Positions 1 to 10,127 of a stretch of 64,000 nucleotides of DNA are shown here, one piece after another (the stretch's first letter is position 1; every line of letters begins with the position of its first letter). The notes beneath the pieces were generated by a model that saw only the letters and a list, made by a program, of their open reading frames with translations, was not told where the DNA came from and made no database searches. Source of the stretch: Eurosta solidaginis (taxonomy: Eukaryota; Arthropoda; Insecta; Diptera; Tephritidae); the NCBI RefSeq assembly GCF_040869045.1, contig NC_090319.1:66002779-66066778 (forward strand), read 5' to 3'. The position numbers and the translations under genes were made by a program.

Positions 1-2060
1 TTGAATTCCTGCTCACGTTGCAATTTACGATCAAACAGATCATGCATCTCACGATTTGGTGCGATCATACTCAATTGTACTAATGTTTTATTTGCAATCG
101 TTAGGCACATATCCTCAATTATTATCAAAGCTTCGTTGTACATTTCCAACAAATCAATATTTCTTGCATGATGACGCATACGAATTAAAATATCTTCTGC
201 AATATAATGTTTATATTTGTTCCATAATTCAAGTGGATTTGATGGCACACATGTTGATAAATAATGACAAATAGCATTCGTATTTGTTGAGGATGAGCCG
301 AAATAGATGCATCATGAAGTGTTGAATCTCAATGTGCATCTTCCTCCTACAAATGCTATGTTTGACACAAATGACCGTTGACTGTTCTCAATTCTTGAAA
401 TGGTTTTGGGCCATTCACGTTAACTAATAACAATCTCAAATAAAAACACTCAACATTGTTTGGATGTACTGTATATATTCTCCCAATTGCATCTGTTTGG
501 AAAACGCCAGGATGCCCATGAACTGCTGTTCGTTGTTTACGTCTTTGAGATTTTTTCGAAGACACATTCCAGGTGTAATACTGAGGCACTTCAGAATATA
601 ATAAAGTTATCGCAAATGTATCACTTTCGCATAATTTGAAAAAAGCTGTTAACGTAGTTGCTGGTGGTTGTGCTGCTCTTTCCAATACATTTGCTACATT
701 AAAAAAAACATGTTGGCCATTCTCAAGATGTACAGCCAAGTGAACAACCGCAGGATGTCTTTCGTGCATTGGAAACGACATAATCCTCCAGACAACTTCA
801 TTGCTACTAATATAGCGCCCCATTTGATACTGAGTAATTTCATCATTTGTATTATCACCAGCAACACCGAAAATTGCCATATCGCTCCCTTTATTTACAT
901 ACTTGCAAATATATTTAATGGATTTGACAGAATTACAATATTCCACATTTATATGAGCATTGAATATTTTCGATAATAATGGACAATACGAAACCACCCA
1001 ACGATTATCAACTTCAACTTCCTGGTTATGCATTCTAATGGTTGCCGTTTTGCCATTATCATTAGGTGATATACGTCGATACAATGGATATCCGTCATTG
1101 TGTCTGAAGTAAATTGCCTTGAGTATCGTTGCGAACACTTTTCATCAATCATACATAGTGAATTCACATTTAGTTCACCGCACGGTCCATGTATTTAACG
1201 ACAACTTGAAATAACTCTGGATCAGCAGTGTGATCAGGAATTTCAGCAGATATAAGGTTATCGATTTGATCCGGAGTTATTTTATGTACCAGCAAAATTA
1301 GTATATGTGCGTGTGGCAATCCCCTTTTCTGCCATTCGATGGAGTACATATGGCAACGCACCTCCCGAAATACATATAATTTCACAATCAAATCCATAAG
1401 TGCTTTACATTTTTGCCGAAAAACACGCGCAGTAATGTCATGACGATCGGTTGTCGACTGTCCTGCAAATAAATTGTTTTTGATTTCATCCCACTGCGGA
1501 TTACATGTAAATGTAATGAACAGATCCGGTCGACCGTATTTTCGTACATAACTCATTGCGTCTGAGCATATACGTTCATATTCCGTGGGCTACCAATATA
1601 CGAAGATGGCAATATAATTAAACGTCCGATGTCATTAATATTAGCATCATTCGCTATCGCATCTTGCAAATGAATATATTGTTCAGATCTTAATTTTGCT
1701 TGGTTGAAACGAATAAAATTAAGACGTTCTGTTTCTATTTTGGCATACATATCAACGATGTACTGATGATATAGTTTACCACATCTCAAGATATAATTTT
1801 GTTCTTGTGGACGAACCATCAATCGATACGAATAAAAATTAATGGCACTAACTTTTTTCTGTACATGTAGACCTCAAAAAAAGTGCAAAATTTGACTTAA
1901 GAAATTTATACAAATGATGAAATGTCAACACACTGAAAATATTATTTACCTGTTCGTGGATCAATCATTGGTATATTGATATTGCAGCCATCGTCACCTT
2001 TCCAATGCAATATTGGGCATTGTAATGCGTCGTAACTACGATGAAGTTTACATACATGTT
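1..2060 (-). pseudogene. Helitron Rep/helicase pseudogene, 5' part (C-terminal helicase lies outside the window)
   Basis: Minus-strand reading matches a Helitron rolling-circle transposase. An N-terminal Helitron-like domain lies at about 1553-1858. The Rep nuclease follows, with the HxH metal site (PHAHIL) near 1300. A tyrosine motif of the YICKYVNKG type sits near 900, and further downstream sequence continues to base 1. A first exon (about 1950-2060) carries the LHRSYDALQ-type segment. The frame is broken at about 1556 (one base missing), about 1170, about 1100 and about 357, and the helicase domain would lie left of the window, so this copy cannot make a full protein. The protein family is clear from the motif order. 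The 5' terminus of the element was not located. Confidence 0.85.
1859..1949 (-). other. Probable intron in the Helitron Rep gene
   Basis: The minus strand reads a donor (CAG|GTAAAT) at 1949 and an acceptor (TACAG|AAA) at 1859. Removing these 91 bases joins two stretches that are adjacent in Helitron Rep proteins (IDPRTG and KKVSA). Inferred from protein continuity only. Confidence 0.5.
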
Positions 2061-2867
2061 GATATAAATATAATGGAAGTAAGTTTGTAGGTGGGAATAA
2101 TAAGTAAGCTAGTTAAGACGAAAGTACATAAATTTTGAGAGCGAAGGAGCGTAGCTAAGTAGGTAACAAATCGTTTAGTAAATGATTAAACTATTATTGA
2201 TGTATGTATGTTAATATGAAAACGTATAATCCGCTGGCTATGTGGGATGAATCTGGCCAAACAAATGGGTTTGTGGTGTGTTTTTCAAAATAATTTCACC
2301 ATACATTGAGCGCATTTAAGCGCCTTAAGGTAAAAGCATTATATTGTTATGTGATTGAATATACCATTTTAACTGGTTGTAGTACATAAGAAGGCAATCT
2401 CTTAACCTGAAGGCGAGTTCCCAGTTGGTCTATATCTCGAGTTCTTAGTTACCCAGCGAAAAGAAAAGCCCTCTATTCATTAGCATTTATCGACAACTTA
2501 CAATGCTCCCATTTTCTACCCATATTGAACAAACACATCCTAGGGTTATCCCGGTCCACGTTTTGGTCTATATCTCGAGATCCTAGTCACGGAGGGGCAT
2601 GAAAAATAATCTATACTATAGCAATCATCAACAGCTCCCATTTTCTACCCATATTGAACAAACACATCCTAAAGTTATCCAGGTCCACGTTTTGGTCTAT
2701 ATCTCGAGACCCTGGTATCCGATTCTTAAAATTTCAAAACACAAACCATCTACTGAATAGTCTGAACAAAGCCTAAAAAAAAGCCTGGTTTGGATAGGTG
2801 AGCCCGTTCTTGAGTTATAAAATCACAACGAAAAATGGCATTCATTTTTATATATATAAGAAGATAA
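2061..2867. repeat. Non-coding stretch with diverged satellite units at 2400-2740
   Basis: No gene is seen. Between 2400 and 2740 the motif GGTCTATATCTCGAG recurs three times, 129-138 bases apart, next to ACCCATATTGAACAAACACA and GGTCCACG. In the same order these match the reverse complement of the 130-bp monomer at 10200-11945, so this is an old, diverged piece of that satellite. The rest is AT-rich filler. Confidence 0.55.
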
Positions 2868-3722
2868 GATGTAGGAATGACGTAAACACTTAAAGAGATA
2901 TTTACACAAGAATTCTGTTAAACAGCATTTCAGGCATGCAAACATATTTATTCCATATGGCGTCGCAGAGTCAAAGTTTACTAGTTGTAGTGGTGGTAGA
3001 GCGCTCCTCCTACCACACCGAAGATACTGGGTTCAATTCCAGGGCAAAGCAACATGAAAACATGTGGAAAAAGTTTTTCAATTCGAAAAAATATGTTTCC
3101 GAGCGGGCGAGTCGCCCCTCGGCACTGATTTGGCAAACACTCCGAGTGTATTTCTGTAATGAAAAAATACTCAGTGAAAACTAATCTGCCTTGCAGATTC
3201 TTTTCGAAGTCGGCGTAAATCATGTAGCTTCCGTCCCGTCAATTTGTAAAAAAAAAATTTAAAGTAGAACGACCCAAATAGGAAGAGAAGCTCGGCCCAA
3301 AATCTCTTCGGAGGTTAGCGCGCCTTGTGTTTATTTATTTTATGTGCCTTTTGTGATATGGCTTGTCACATCAAATGATACCGACAAATTAATTATAGAG
3401 CTAAACTGTCAAGACTAAAAAAATAAATAGTCTATTGAGCACACGAGCTGTAAACGTGTTAATTTCGTACTTTATTTAGCGTTTAGCTGACTTAGGTTTG
3501 TGCTAGACAGAGGGTATTGCCAGACGGTGCAATGTAGTGTTAGCTATCAAATTTCAATCTGGAACTAAATCTGTTATTTTTTGTAATTTTTTTTTAATAA
3601 AAATTTTGTTTCATAAGTTTTTGTTTTTATACTTATATATTTGACTTTGAGTAGTTCATTTAGTTTAGAAATTTTTTCCTTTCCAATTTTATTTACATAT
3701 TTTTCATAAATTTCTTTATTGC
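2868..3722 (+). repeat. Dispersed segment with embedded SINE, copy 1
   Basis: This stretch is collinear with 47422-48262, starting at GTAGGAATGA and ending in the ATTTTATTTACATATTT run. Both copies contain the same SINE at the same place and share flanks on both sides. The whole segment was therefore copied, rather than two SINEs landing independently. Confidence 0.7.
2986..3342 (+). mobile_element. tRNA-derived SINE
   Basis: The head is tRNA-like: an A-box-like GTGGTGGTAGAGCG at about 2989 and a B box GGTTCAATTCC at 3030-3040, matching a pol III internal promoter. A body of about 280 bases ends in CTCTTCGGAGGTTAGCGCG and a TTTATTTATTTTA tail. The same architecture occurs at 44675-45038 (minus) and 47539-47840. 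It is not a functional tRNA, because no cloverleaf forms. Confidence 0.7.
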
Positions 3723-4140
3723 TCCTATTACCGTTTACAACTCAACTTAGTTGGGTTGTAATTAAAACAACTCAAATTTAAGACAACTCAACTCCTGTTT
3801 GGTGTTACGAATTACAACTTATTTCAGTTGAAGTTGAATTGAGTTGCCAACTTCAGAAAGTGATGATTTGACAGATAAAAAAAACAGCTGATCAATTTGT
3901 GGCAGAAATTTAAGCATTTTCAAATGTGATGTTGTTATTAATATTATATAAAATCTATTTTATAATGGCGAAAATGTTGGTGATTGACATGTCGCGAATA
4001 CGGAAAACATTCGCGTGATCATTCGAATCCCTTGGAACTACCAAGCCCCAAGTAAGAAAATGTTTTAAGTGACAAATGATGAGCTTCATATGAAGTTATT
4101 TTGCAGATTTGAAAGGAAGCATTACTCATTACTAAACAAA
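3723..4140. other. Stretch rich in ACAACTCAA/TTGAGTTG inverted motifs
   Basis: The unit ACAACTCAACT and its complement recur between about 3737 and 3860 and can form a hairpin (ACAACTCAACT-TAGTTGGGTTGT). This may be the subterminal part of an unrecognised DNA transposon. A 17-codon ATG frame starts at 3965. No gene or second terminus was identified. Confidence 0.3.
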
Positions 4141-4164
4141 ATTAGGGACCATTTCCGCATACGT

Positions 4165-4958
4165 GTTCGTTCACGATCCGGTAGAAAGGTATTTTTCTTC
4201 AACAGTGCAACGAGCTGAGAATGGGACATATGTGGTCATTTAAAGCCGATATCAAACCCATCGATGACACTTTGCCGCAAGCTTTTTCACGCCTTAATAG
4301 TATGGATGCCAAACTGCAACGTCGACCTGCGCTAAAACAACAATACGCAGCATTTTTAAATGAATATCTTGAGTTGGGACACATGGAATTGATTCCAGAG
4401 CAGCAGATTAATGTGAGTACTTCAAGACGTTTTTATTTAGCACATCATCCCGTAATTAAGGATGAAATTTCCACAACCAAATGCCGGGTAGTTTTTGATG
4501 GTTCGCTTAAAGATTCCTCTGGGTATTCCTTGAATGATCGATTACATATTGGTCCACCGATTCAACGCGATTTGTTTGGTGTCTTTTTACGTTTCCGCCA
4601 GCATCGGTATGTGTTCGCAACCGATATTGAGAAAATGTTCCGCGGCATAAGGGTGCATCCAGAACAAACTGATTATCAACGCATTGTACTGAGGCATGAA
4701 CAAACAGCTAAACTTCAACATTACCGATTGCTAACTGTTACTTATGGGCTTGCGCCGTCTCCTTTTCTGGCTGTGAGCGTTTTAAAACAAATTGCGGAAG
4801 ACTACAAAGGAGAATATCCCAATGCTTCACGCGTTCTTGACCACGATGCATACGTAGATGACATACCCACTGGATGCGACACCGTCGAAGATCTGATAGC
4901 TCTGAATAACGAACTTATAGAACTCTTATCAAAAGCTAATTTCAACTTGAGAAAGTAG
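4165..4958 (+). pseudogene. BEL/Pao retrotransposon reverse transcriptase, 5'-truncated
   Basis: The translation carries BEL/Pao RT hallmarks in order: a YLAHHPV segment, RVVFDGS, SLNDRLHIGPPIQ, a FATDIEKMFR catalytic aspartate block, a VTYGLAPSPF stretch and the YVDD active-site box near 4855. About 20 residues of in-family sequence lie just upstream of the first ATG in another frame, so there is a frameshift near 4240. Gag, protease and the 5' LTR are absent. Another frameshift follows near 4955. Typical BEL/Pao pol exceeds 1500 residues; here only the RT core survives. Confidence 0.88.
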
Positions 4959-5286
4959 AGCTCAAATTGTTGGCCTCTGCTTGAAACTTTACCAAAAGCA
5001 ATCTGCGAATTTAATCCAATTGCCATACACTCTCAAACATCGGAAACATCTGTAAAAACCTACGAACCGAATGGTGTTGTCAGAAACTTCGAAGATTTAC
5101 GATCCATTAGCACGCCGTCGTCGAGAGGGTTACAGTGACTCGTTTTTGTCTACATACGAGCTCCAACAAGCTAGAATCCAATTACTAAAAGGCGCGCAAG
5201 CTCATGCATTCTTTAAAGACATTGATCAATTACAAAATTTACAATAACTACATTGCAAATCTACGCTGATCCGGTATTCACCATTC
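4959..5286 (+). pseudogene. BEL/Pao pol: deleted A17/RNase H linker region
   Basis: Remnants of the region after RT (LLETLPKAIC-type) appear in a shifted frame to about 5130. They are followed by a stretch from just before the integrase (ELQQARIQLLKGAQ). The A17-protease-like and RNase H domains that should lie between are missing, so there is an internal deletion of well over 1 kb. Stops and frameshifts are present. Confidence 0.7.
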
Positions 5287-6531
5287 ATGGACGAATCAGG
5301 TGTACTTCGGGTTGGTGGTCGCATAAAACATGCAGATATAAATTACAATATAAAGTTTCCGATTAAACTACCTAAAGACGCCAAAATTTCGCTACTCATC
5401 GTAAGACATACGCACGAAATCAATATGCACGCAGGTGTCGAAGCGACGTTCGCTCTTGTTCGTCAACAATTTTGGATTTTGGGCTGCAGAAACTTAGTAA
5501 GGAAGGTCATATTTGGTTGCAAAACATGTTTCTTGCAAAGAAGAGCAACCAGCACTCAACTTACGGTTAATCTGCCATCAGCAAGAGTTCAGCCCAGTCG
5601 GTGTTTTCTACATTGCGGACTTGACTACGCTGGCCCTGTACGCATAAACTATTCAAAAACGCGAAATCCAAAAATTGGTAAAGCTTGGGTTGCCATATTC
5701 GTCTGTATGTCTAAAGCCTTACACATCGAATTGGTGAGTGATTTAACAACCGATGCCTTTTTAGCTTCTTTTCGCAGATTCATTGCACGCCGAGGAAAGC
5801 CCAGTGACCTTCATTCCGATAATGGTACCACCTTCCACGGTGCGAAACGAGCTTTAAACGAACTTCAACGGCTCTCCATATTTCATGAAGATCGGGCAGG
5901 GGTGGCTCAATCCTTAGCAAAAATAAATTTAAAAAAATCCTTAGCAAACGAAGGCGTTAATTGGCATTTCATCCCACCCTCAGCACCACGTTTTGGAGGA
6001 TTGTGGGAAACTGGAGTACGATCTATGAAATTACATTTGAGAAGAGTGATTGGAGACAGCCTACTTACGTTCGAAGAATACAGCACGGTACTATGCCAAA
6101 TCGAAGCTATTTTTAATTCACGACCTCTGTGCAGCATTTCTGATACAGATCCTCTTACTCCGGTACATTTTTTAATTGGCGAACCGTATACATGTATGCC
6201 TGAGCCATCTGCTTTAACTACAACTTTTAACTTAAAACAACATTGGCGCCATCTGCAGGCTATGGTTCAAGGCTTTTGGAAACGCTGGCATAGTGAGTAC
6301 TTAACCTCTTTACAACAGAGGAATAAATGGCAACAATCCACTACTAATCTTGAAATCGGAAAACTGGTCGTATTGAAAGAACCTAATCTCCCACCATCAA
6401 AGTGGATTTTAGGACGCATCGTCGAAGTGCACAAAGGAGATGATGATCTTGTACGTGTGGTGGTTACCATCAAAACGAGCAAAGGAGAATACAAGCGTCC
6501 AATTTCAAAGGTAGCGACATTGCCTTTCTGA
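5287..6531 (+). pseudogene. BEL/Pao retrotransposon integrase with DUF5641-like C-terminus
   Basis: A 414-residue open frame. It begins with the VGGRIKHA segment, then a zinc-binding HH-CC domain (H..H near residues 41-46, CxxC in FGCKTCF). The integrase core follows, with D in GLDYAGP, D in HSDNG and E in FGGLWETGVRSMK. A C-terminal KWILGRIVEVHKGDD..VRVV segment ending in RPISKVATLPF fits DUF5641 of BEL/Pao pol. The frame itself is open, but it is the 3' part of a pol broken upstream, so it is scored as part of a dead element. A polypurine stretch follows, then the LTR. Confidence 0.88.
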
Positions 6532-6555
6532 ACGCGCCGTTCAGGGGTGGCGGTA

Positions 6556-7113
6556 TGTTTGGGAACCGCAGACTACTTTGTTCCATCGTAATAACTACTT
6601 GGGAACCTCTGCGATATCGTCATGCGCCGGAAGTCATTCAACTCCTTCAACATAACATCATATTTAATACATAATAACTGCATAGCCTACTAAAGCTGTT
6701 GAGCGCTCACTAGCAAGCATTTGCCTAACAAACAAGCGTACATACATAATTACATATTAATGCCTATCTCTATGTACATACAAAGCGAATGCAATTTCAA
6801 TGCCAGCAGCATCATACGATTCTACCGCTACGCATTCAATTGTTACAGTCCACTTATTGGTTCCAATATTTTCTATTATTTTATTTTTCTTGATTTAATT
6901 GTTCTCTAATTTCCTTTGTTAAACTCTTTACCTACATATGTAATTTATTTAATAAGTAAATAGATACCTTTTTGGCAATTGAAATATTAAAGTAAAGGCA
7001 GTAAAATTTTGCGCTCATATGCATACCGTCGCGATATTACCGTCGGTAAATCAATAAAGAATTTAAAATCAGCAAAAAGTGCTAAGTGGTTTTCTTTAAA
7101 CGGACTTGTTACA
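6556..7113 (+). repeat. Probable 3' LTR of the BEL/Pao element
   Basis: Starts TGTTTGGGAACC directly after a purine-rich tract (AGGGGTGGCGG) that follows the pol stop, and ends TTGTTACA. It has TG...CA ends, about 558 bases, and AATAAA near 7052. No 5' LTR exists in the window for comparison, so the limits rest on these signals alone. Confidence 0.6.
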
Positions 7114-7300
7114 TCGGTTGCTGGAAATTAACACACGGGCTAATTAGTGTGTTTTATTGTTCGTTACCAATCTCTTAAATGGCATTCTGCTCTAACCATC
7201 CAAGAAAGTGATAAACAAAAAACATTCGCGGCAGAGCTATGGGGATAAAATGTTCAACAGAATTATTCCACGTGAAATATTATTACTATACCATACAAAT

Positions 7301-7633
7301 AGGTCTCTTAAGCTAGCCCAACCTTTTCAGCACAATCAAAAAACGAGACCGTACTCAATTGCACAATATTTAATGCTAATTTAATACGGGTTAATTAAAT
7401 TTATTACACTTGTATTTTAATAAATATCGAGGGTTGGGCTAACTCTCATTAAATACGTTTTCGTTTTTTGATTGTGCATATGGGTTGGGCTAGCTTAAGT
7501 TTAAGCTGCTTTTTAAAAGAACAAGTGTAATAAATTTAAATAACCCGTAATAAATTAGCATTAAATATTGTGCAATTTAGTACGGTCTCGTTTTTTGATT
7601 GGGCTGAAAAGATTGGGCTAGCTGAAGAGACCT
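7301..7633. mobile_element. Short foldback (MITE-like) element
   Basis: Inverted arms at 7301-7413 and 7521-7633, about 95% identical, begin AGGTCTCTTAAGCTAGCCCA and enclose about 107 bases with no coding content. A copy at 52613-52824 has lost the left arm. The target duplication is not clear. Confidence 0.7.
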
Positions 7634-8330
7634 TCAATATACAAATTGGAAACCATGGGAACAACTCATTTCACAAAATTTTACATGGATAATAAGCAAA
7701 AACTTTACCTTCTAATGTCAAGAATTTGACACAATAAAAATACTTCTAAATTTAAGTTAAAGCTACATAAACTAAATCTTATTATTTTTGAAATTTTTGA
7801 GTGAAATACCCGTGAAAACTTTTAACGCTTTTATGGATAAGCCCCCATATTCATAAAAAATATAACAGGTTTAAAAAGCATTTTAAATTGACATTTCCTT
7901 ACAAATTTTGAGGTATAAGAGCTTTATAAACCTATTTTATTTGTTATGACTATGGAGGAAAAAGTACAAAAGGTTTATAAAACTTTTTAAAATGACGTGT
8001 CCATTGCAATTCCATATAATAGGAGCTTAAGTCGCTGTTTATACACAAATATCGTTGAAACTTGCTATTTGATGAAGAGGAGGTAACGAGGAAAGCGCGT
8101 GCACCGAGTTTCTTGCGCTTGGCGACTTGCTTTGAGCTGTCTTTTTTTATGTTTTCAAATTCTGATTTTTGTACATTTTTTTTGATTGAGGAGCTTTTGG
8201 TTGATTTTGAATAGAAATTTTTTTAAGTTTATTAAATAATTCTTATGTTTCACAATAATTTTTCAAATTTTCAATGAATAAAAAAAATGTTTAGAAAGAG
8301 TTGATATAAAATGTCAAATTGGTGCTTAGA
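7634..8330. other. Non-coding sequence of segment B1
   Basis: AT-rich, no gene seen. It is shared with 52825-53146, 55877-56020 and 58388-58660, so it records the empty target sites of two piggyBac elements: TTTTAAATTG near 7884 and GGAGCTTAAGTCGC near 8026. Confidence 0.6.
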
Positions 8331-9195
8331 AAGATCGCCGTGTGTAAATCTGATACGCAACTTCAAAAGTAGTTGAAGTCGAAGCTGAGCACGGGACCGT
8401 ATATTCCGTTTACCCGATATTAGATGAGGATATACTGCTATGGCCATACGGCCTTCACTAAAGTTGCCCCAAGGCCTTGAGTCATGTTGCAGTGGCTAAC
8501 GCGAAAGTTTTGGCCATTAGATCTGCAGGCGTGATGTGTAGAATGGCAAGCAATGCTACTGTAGGACTAGCTTTTAGGGCTCCCGTTGTGCTAATCATTG
8601 ATAATCTGCATGCCCCTAAATTTGTTTGGTATTCGCACCTTTTTGTGTGGTTGTCCACCAAACAAGGACCCCATTGTAAAGTATGGGTTTGACAATTGCC
8701 GTAAGGGAGTTTATGTCCTCGTGCATCCTAGCATCCTCTTGGATGCATACGATGTAGCGTTGGCTTTCTTCGCTCTCTCTTTCACAGACAACTTACCTTT
8801 TATGATGACTCCTAGATATTTTGGGGCTATATTTTTCTTGTAGGGTTACACCTCCAAGCTTAGGCTTGGTGCAATTAGGGACCGTATATTCCCTAGTAAA
8901 TAATACTACAATTTTTCAGCGTTCGTAGTTAACTCGACGCCAGATGCCCAGGCCTGTACATGCCGAAGTGCCTGATCCACTAGATAGCTGACTGTTGTTA
9001 GGCATCTGCCGTTTATTATGACTGAAACGTAATCTGACATGCAGTTTGACTGGTCCTCCGTGGAAACGCCTAAGCAATTGGTTGATAACCAGCGTCCCAA
9101 CCTTGCACCGCTTCTATGTTCACAGATTTTGTTACGTCGCATAGACCCCATTGCGACGTGATCACTCTGCAGGTTAACTTCGAGCCGATCCATTT
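8331..9195 (-). pseudogene. LINE (R1-like) reverse transcriptase, C-terminal remnant, copy 1
   Basis: Minus-strand reading with several frameshifts gives ordered motifs of a non-LTR retrotransposon: an RT segment with VQAWASGVELTTNAEKL, then TLQEKYSPK and ERARKANATLY-type residues, then a GALKTTPTVALLAILN-type segment (clearest in copy 2). The order and wording fit R1-clade RT thumb and C-terminal regions. It belongs with the endonuclease remnant at 13093-13362, from which it is separated by deletions and a DINE-1-like insertion. Not functional. Confidence 0.65.
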
Positions 9196-9435
9196 TGTAA
9201 AGGAGGGATGAACTTTAATTGTGTTGAGACTGTCCATGTTTACTCATTTCGTGATCTTGTTGAAAGCTCCAGAAAAACACCTAGAGCATTTTCCCGGTGT
9301 TCCACGGCTTTCTCTATATTTATGACCACCTTATGCAATGCAATTTCGACTGACTTACCTTTGGTGTATGTTGTGCTGAAAAGGTTAACTCCTCACTCAT
9401 ATTTGATTTTATATACACATCTTTTAATCTTTCCA
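9196..9435 (-). other. LINE-internal remnant, no readable domain
   Basis: Continuous between RT fragment and dispersed repeat in both B copies. Short open frames only. Presumably degraded LINE sequence. Confidence 0.35.
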
Positions 9436-9652
9436 TGAGGAGCTTGGGGTCACCAGAACCTCGTCTGTTAGTGAAACGGGATTCGCCGCTCGAAGGTGAG
9501 GTTGACAATTGGGTTAGGAGAAGCTATACATATATTGCGCTGGCAACATGAAAAGGTTGTGCTACACAACCTCTTGAATCTGATATTTTAGTCGCCTCTT
9601 ACGACAGGCATACCTACCGCGGGTATATTCTAACCCGCTGGGGGATACAGTC
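9436..9652. repeat. Partial copy of a dispersed dipteran repeat
   Basis: Runs from CATGAGGAGCTTGGGGTC to the CCGCTGGGGGATAC end and includes GTCGCCTCTTACGACAGGCA. The fuller copy at 59873-60292 has an extra about 200 bases upstream. I associate this family with tephritid and other fly genomes, from memory; the element class is not known to me. Confidence 0.5.
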
Positions 9653-10127
9653 TCGTCGTTTCGCTGTAGCATTATATGTTCCCACAGAAAATTTTCCATG
9701 AAACCCTCTTCGACCTGTTGATTTCACGTTTAAAGATCCACAACAGATCTCATATTCGTCCCAGTACCCCTCATTTCCGCAACTTCTGCACTAAAGAATC
9801 TCCTTTACCTGCTCTCTAAGAAGAATCAACTCCTTACTACACCATGGTGGCTTTACTTTCCGTTTGAATCTTCTCAGAATTGTTGCACTCCTCCAACTCC
9901 TCAACGGTGGTAACCTCTTTTGGCTGCCCAAGTTTTCCTGATACACATTTCTGAACAGAACAGAAAGTTTATGGTCTGCGAAGAATGTCCTGTCAAGGAC
10001 CCTCTATTCATACCCTGATATATAATAAAACTCAATCTGTTATCATATTGCTTGACGTTGGCCCAACATATGTAGTAACGCTACTCCTGTTAGCAACCTG
10101 TAGACTACTCTATAGTATATAATAAAC

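Larger units (their letters stand above)
4140..7113 (+). mobile_element. 5'-truncated, internally deleted BEL/Pao retrotransposon
   Basis: RT remnant, deleted linker, integrase, polypurine tract and 3' LTR are in the expected order. The 5' LTR, gag and protease are gone. The exact left limit is unclear (between about 4140 and 4165). Confidence 0.8.

Noticed and set aside
668..976. 102-codon plus-strand frame
   Set aside because: Antisense of the Helitron Rep coding sequence.
3000..3060. tRNA gene at the SINE head
   Set aside because: A and B boxes are present but no acceptor or anticodon stem forms; the same head heads several SINE copies.
3965..4018. Short ATG frame starting MAKMLVIDMSR
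   Set aside because: Stops after 17 codons, with no supporting homology or clear splice structure.
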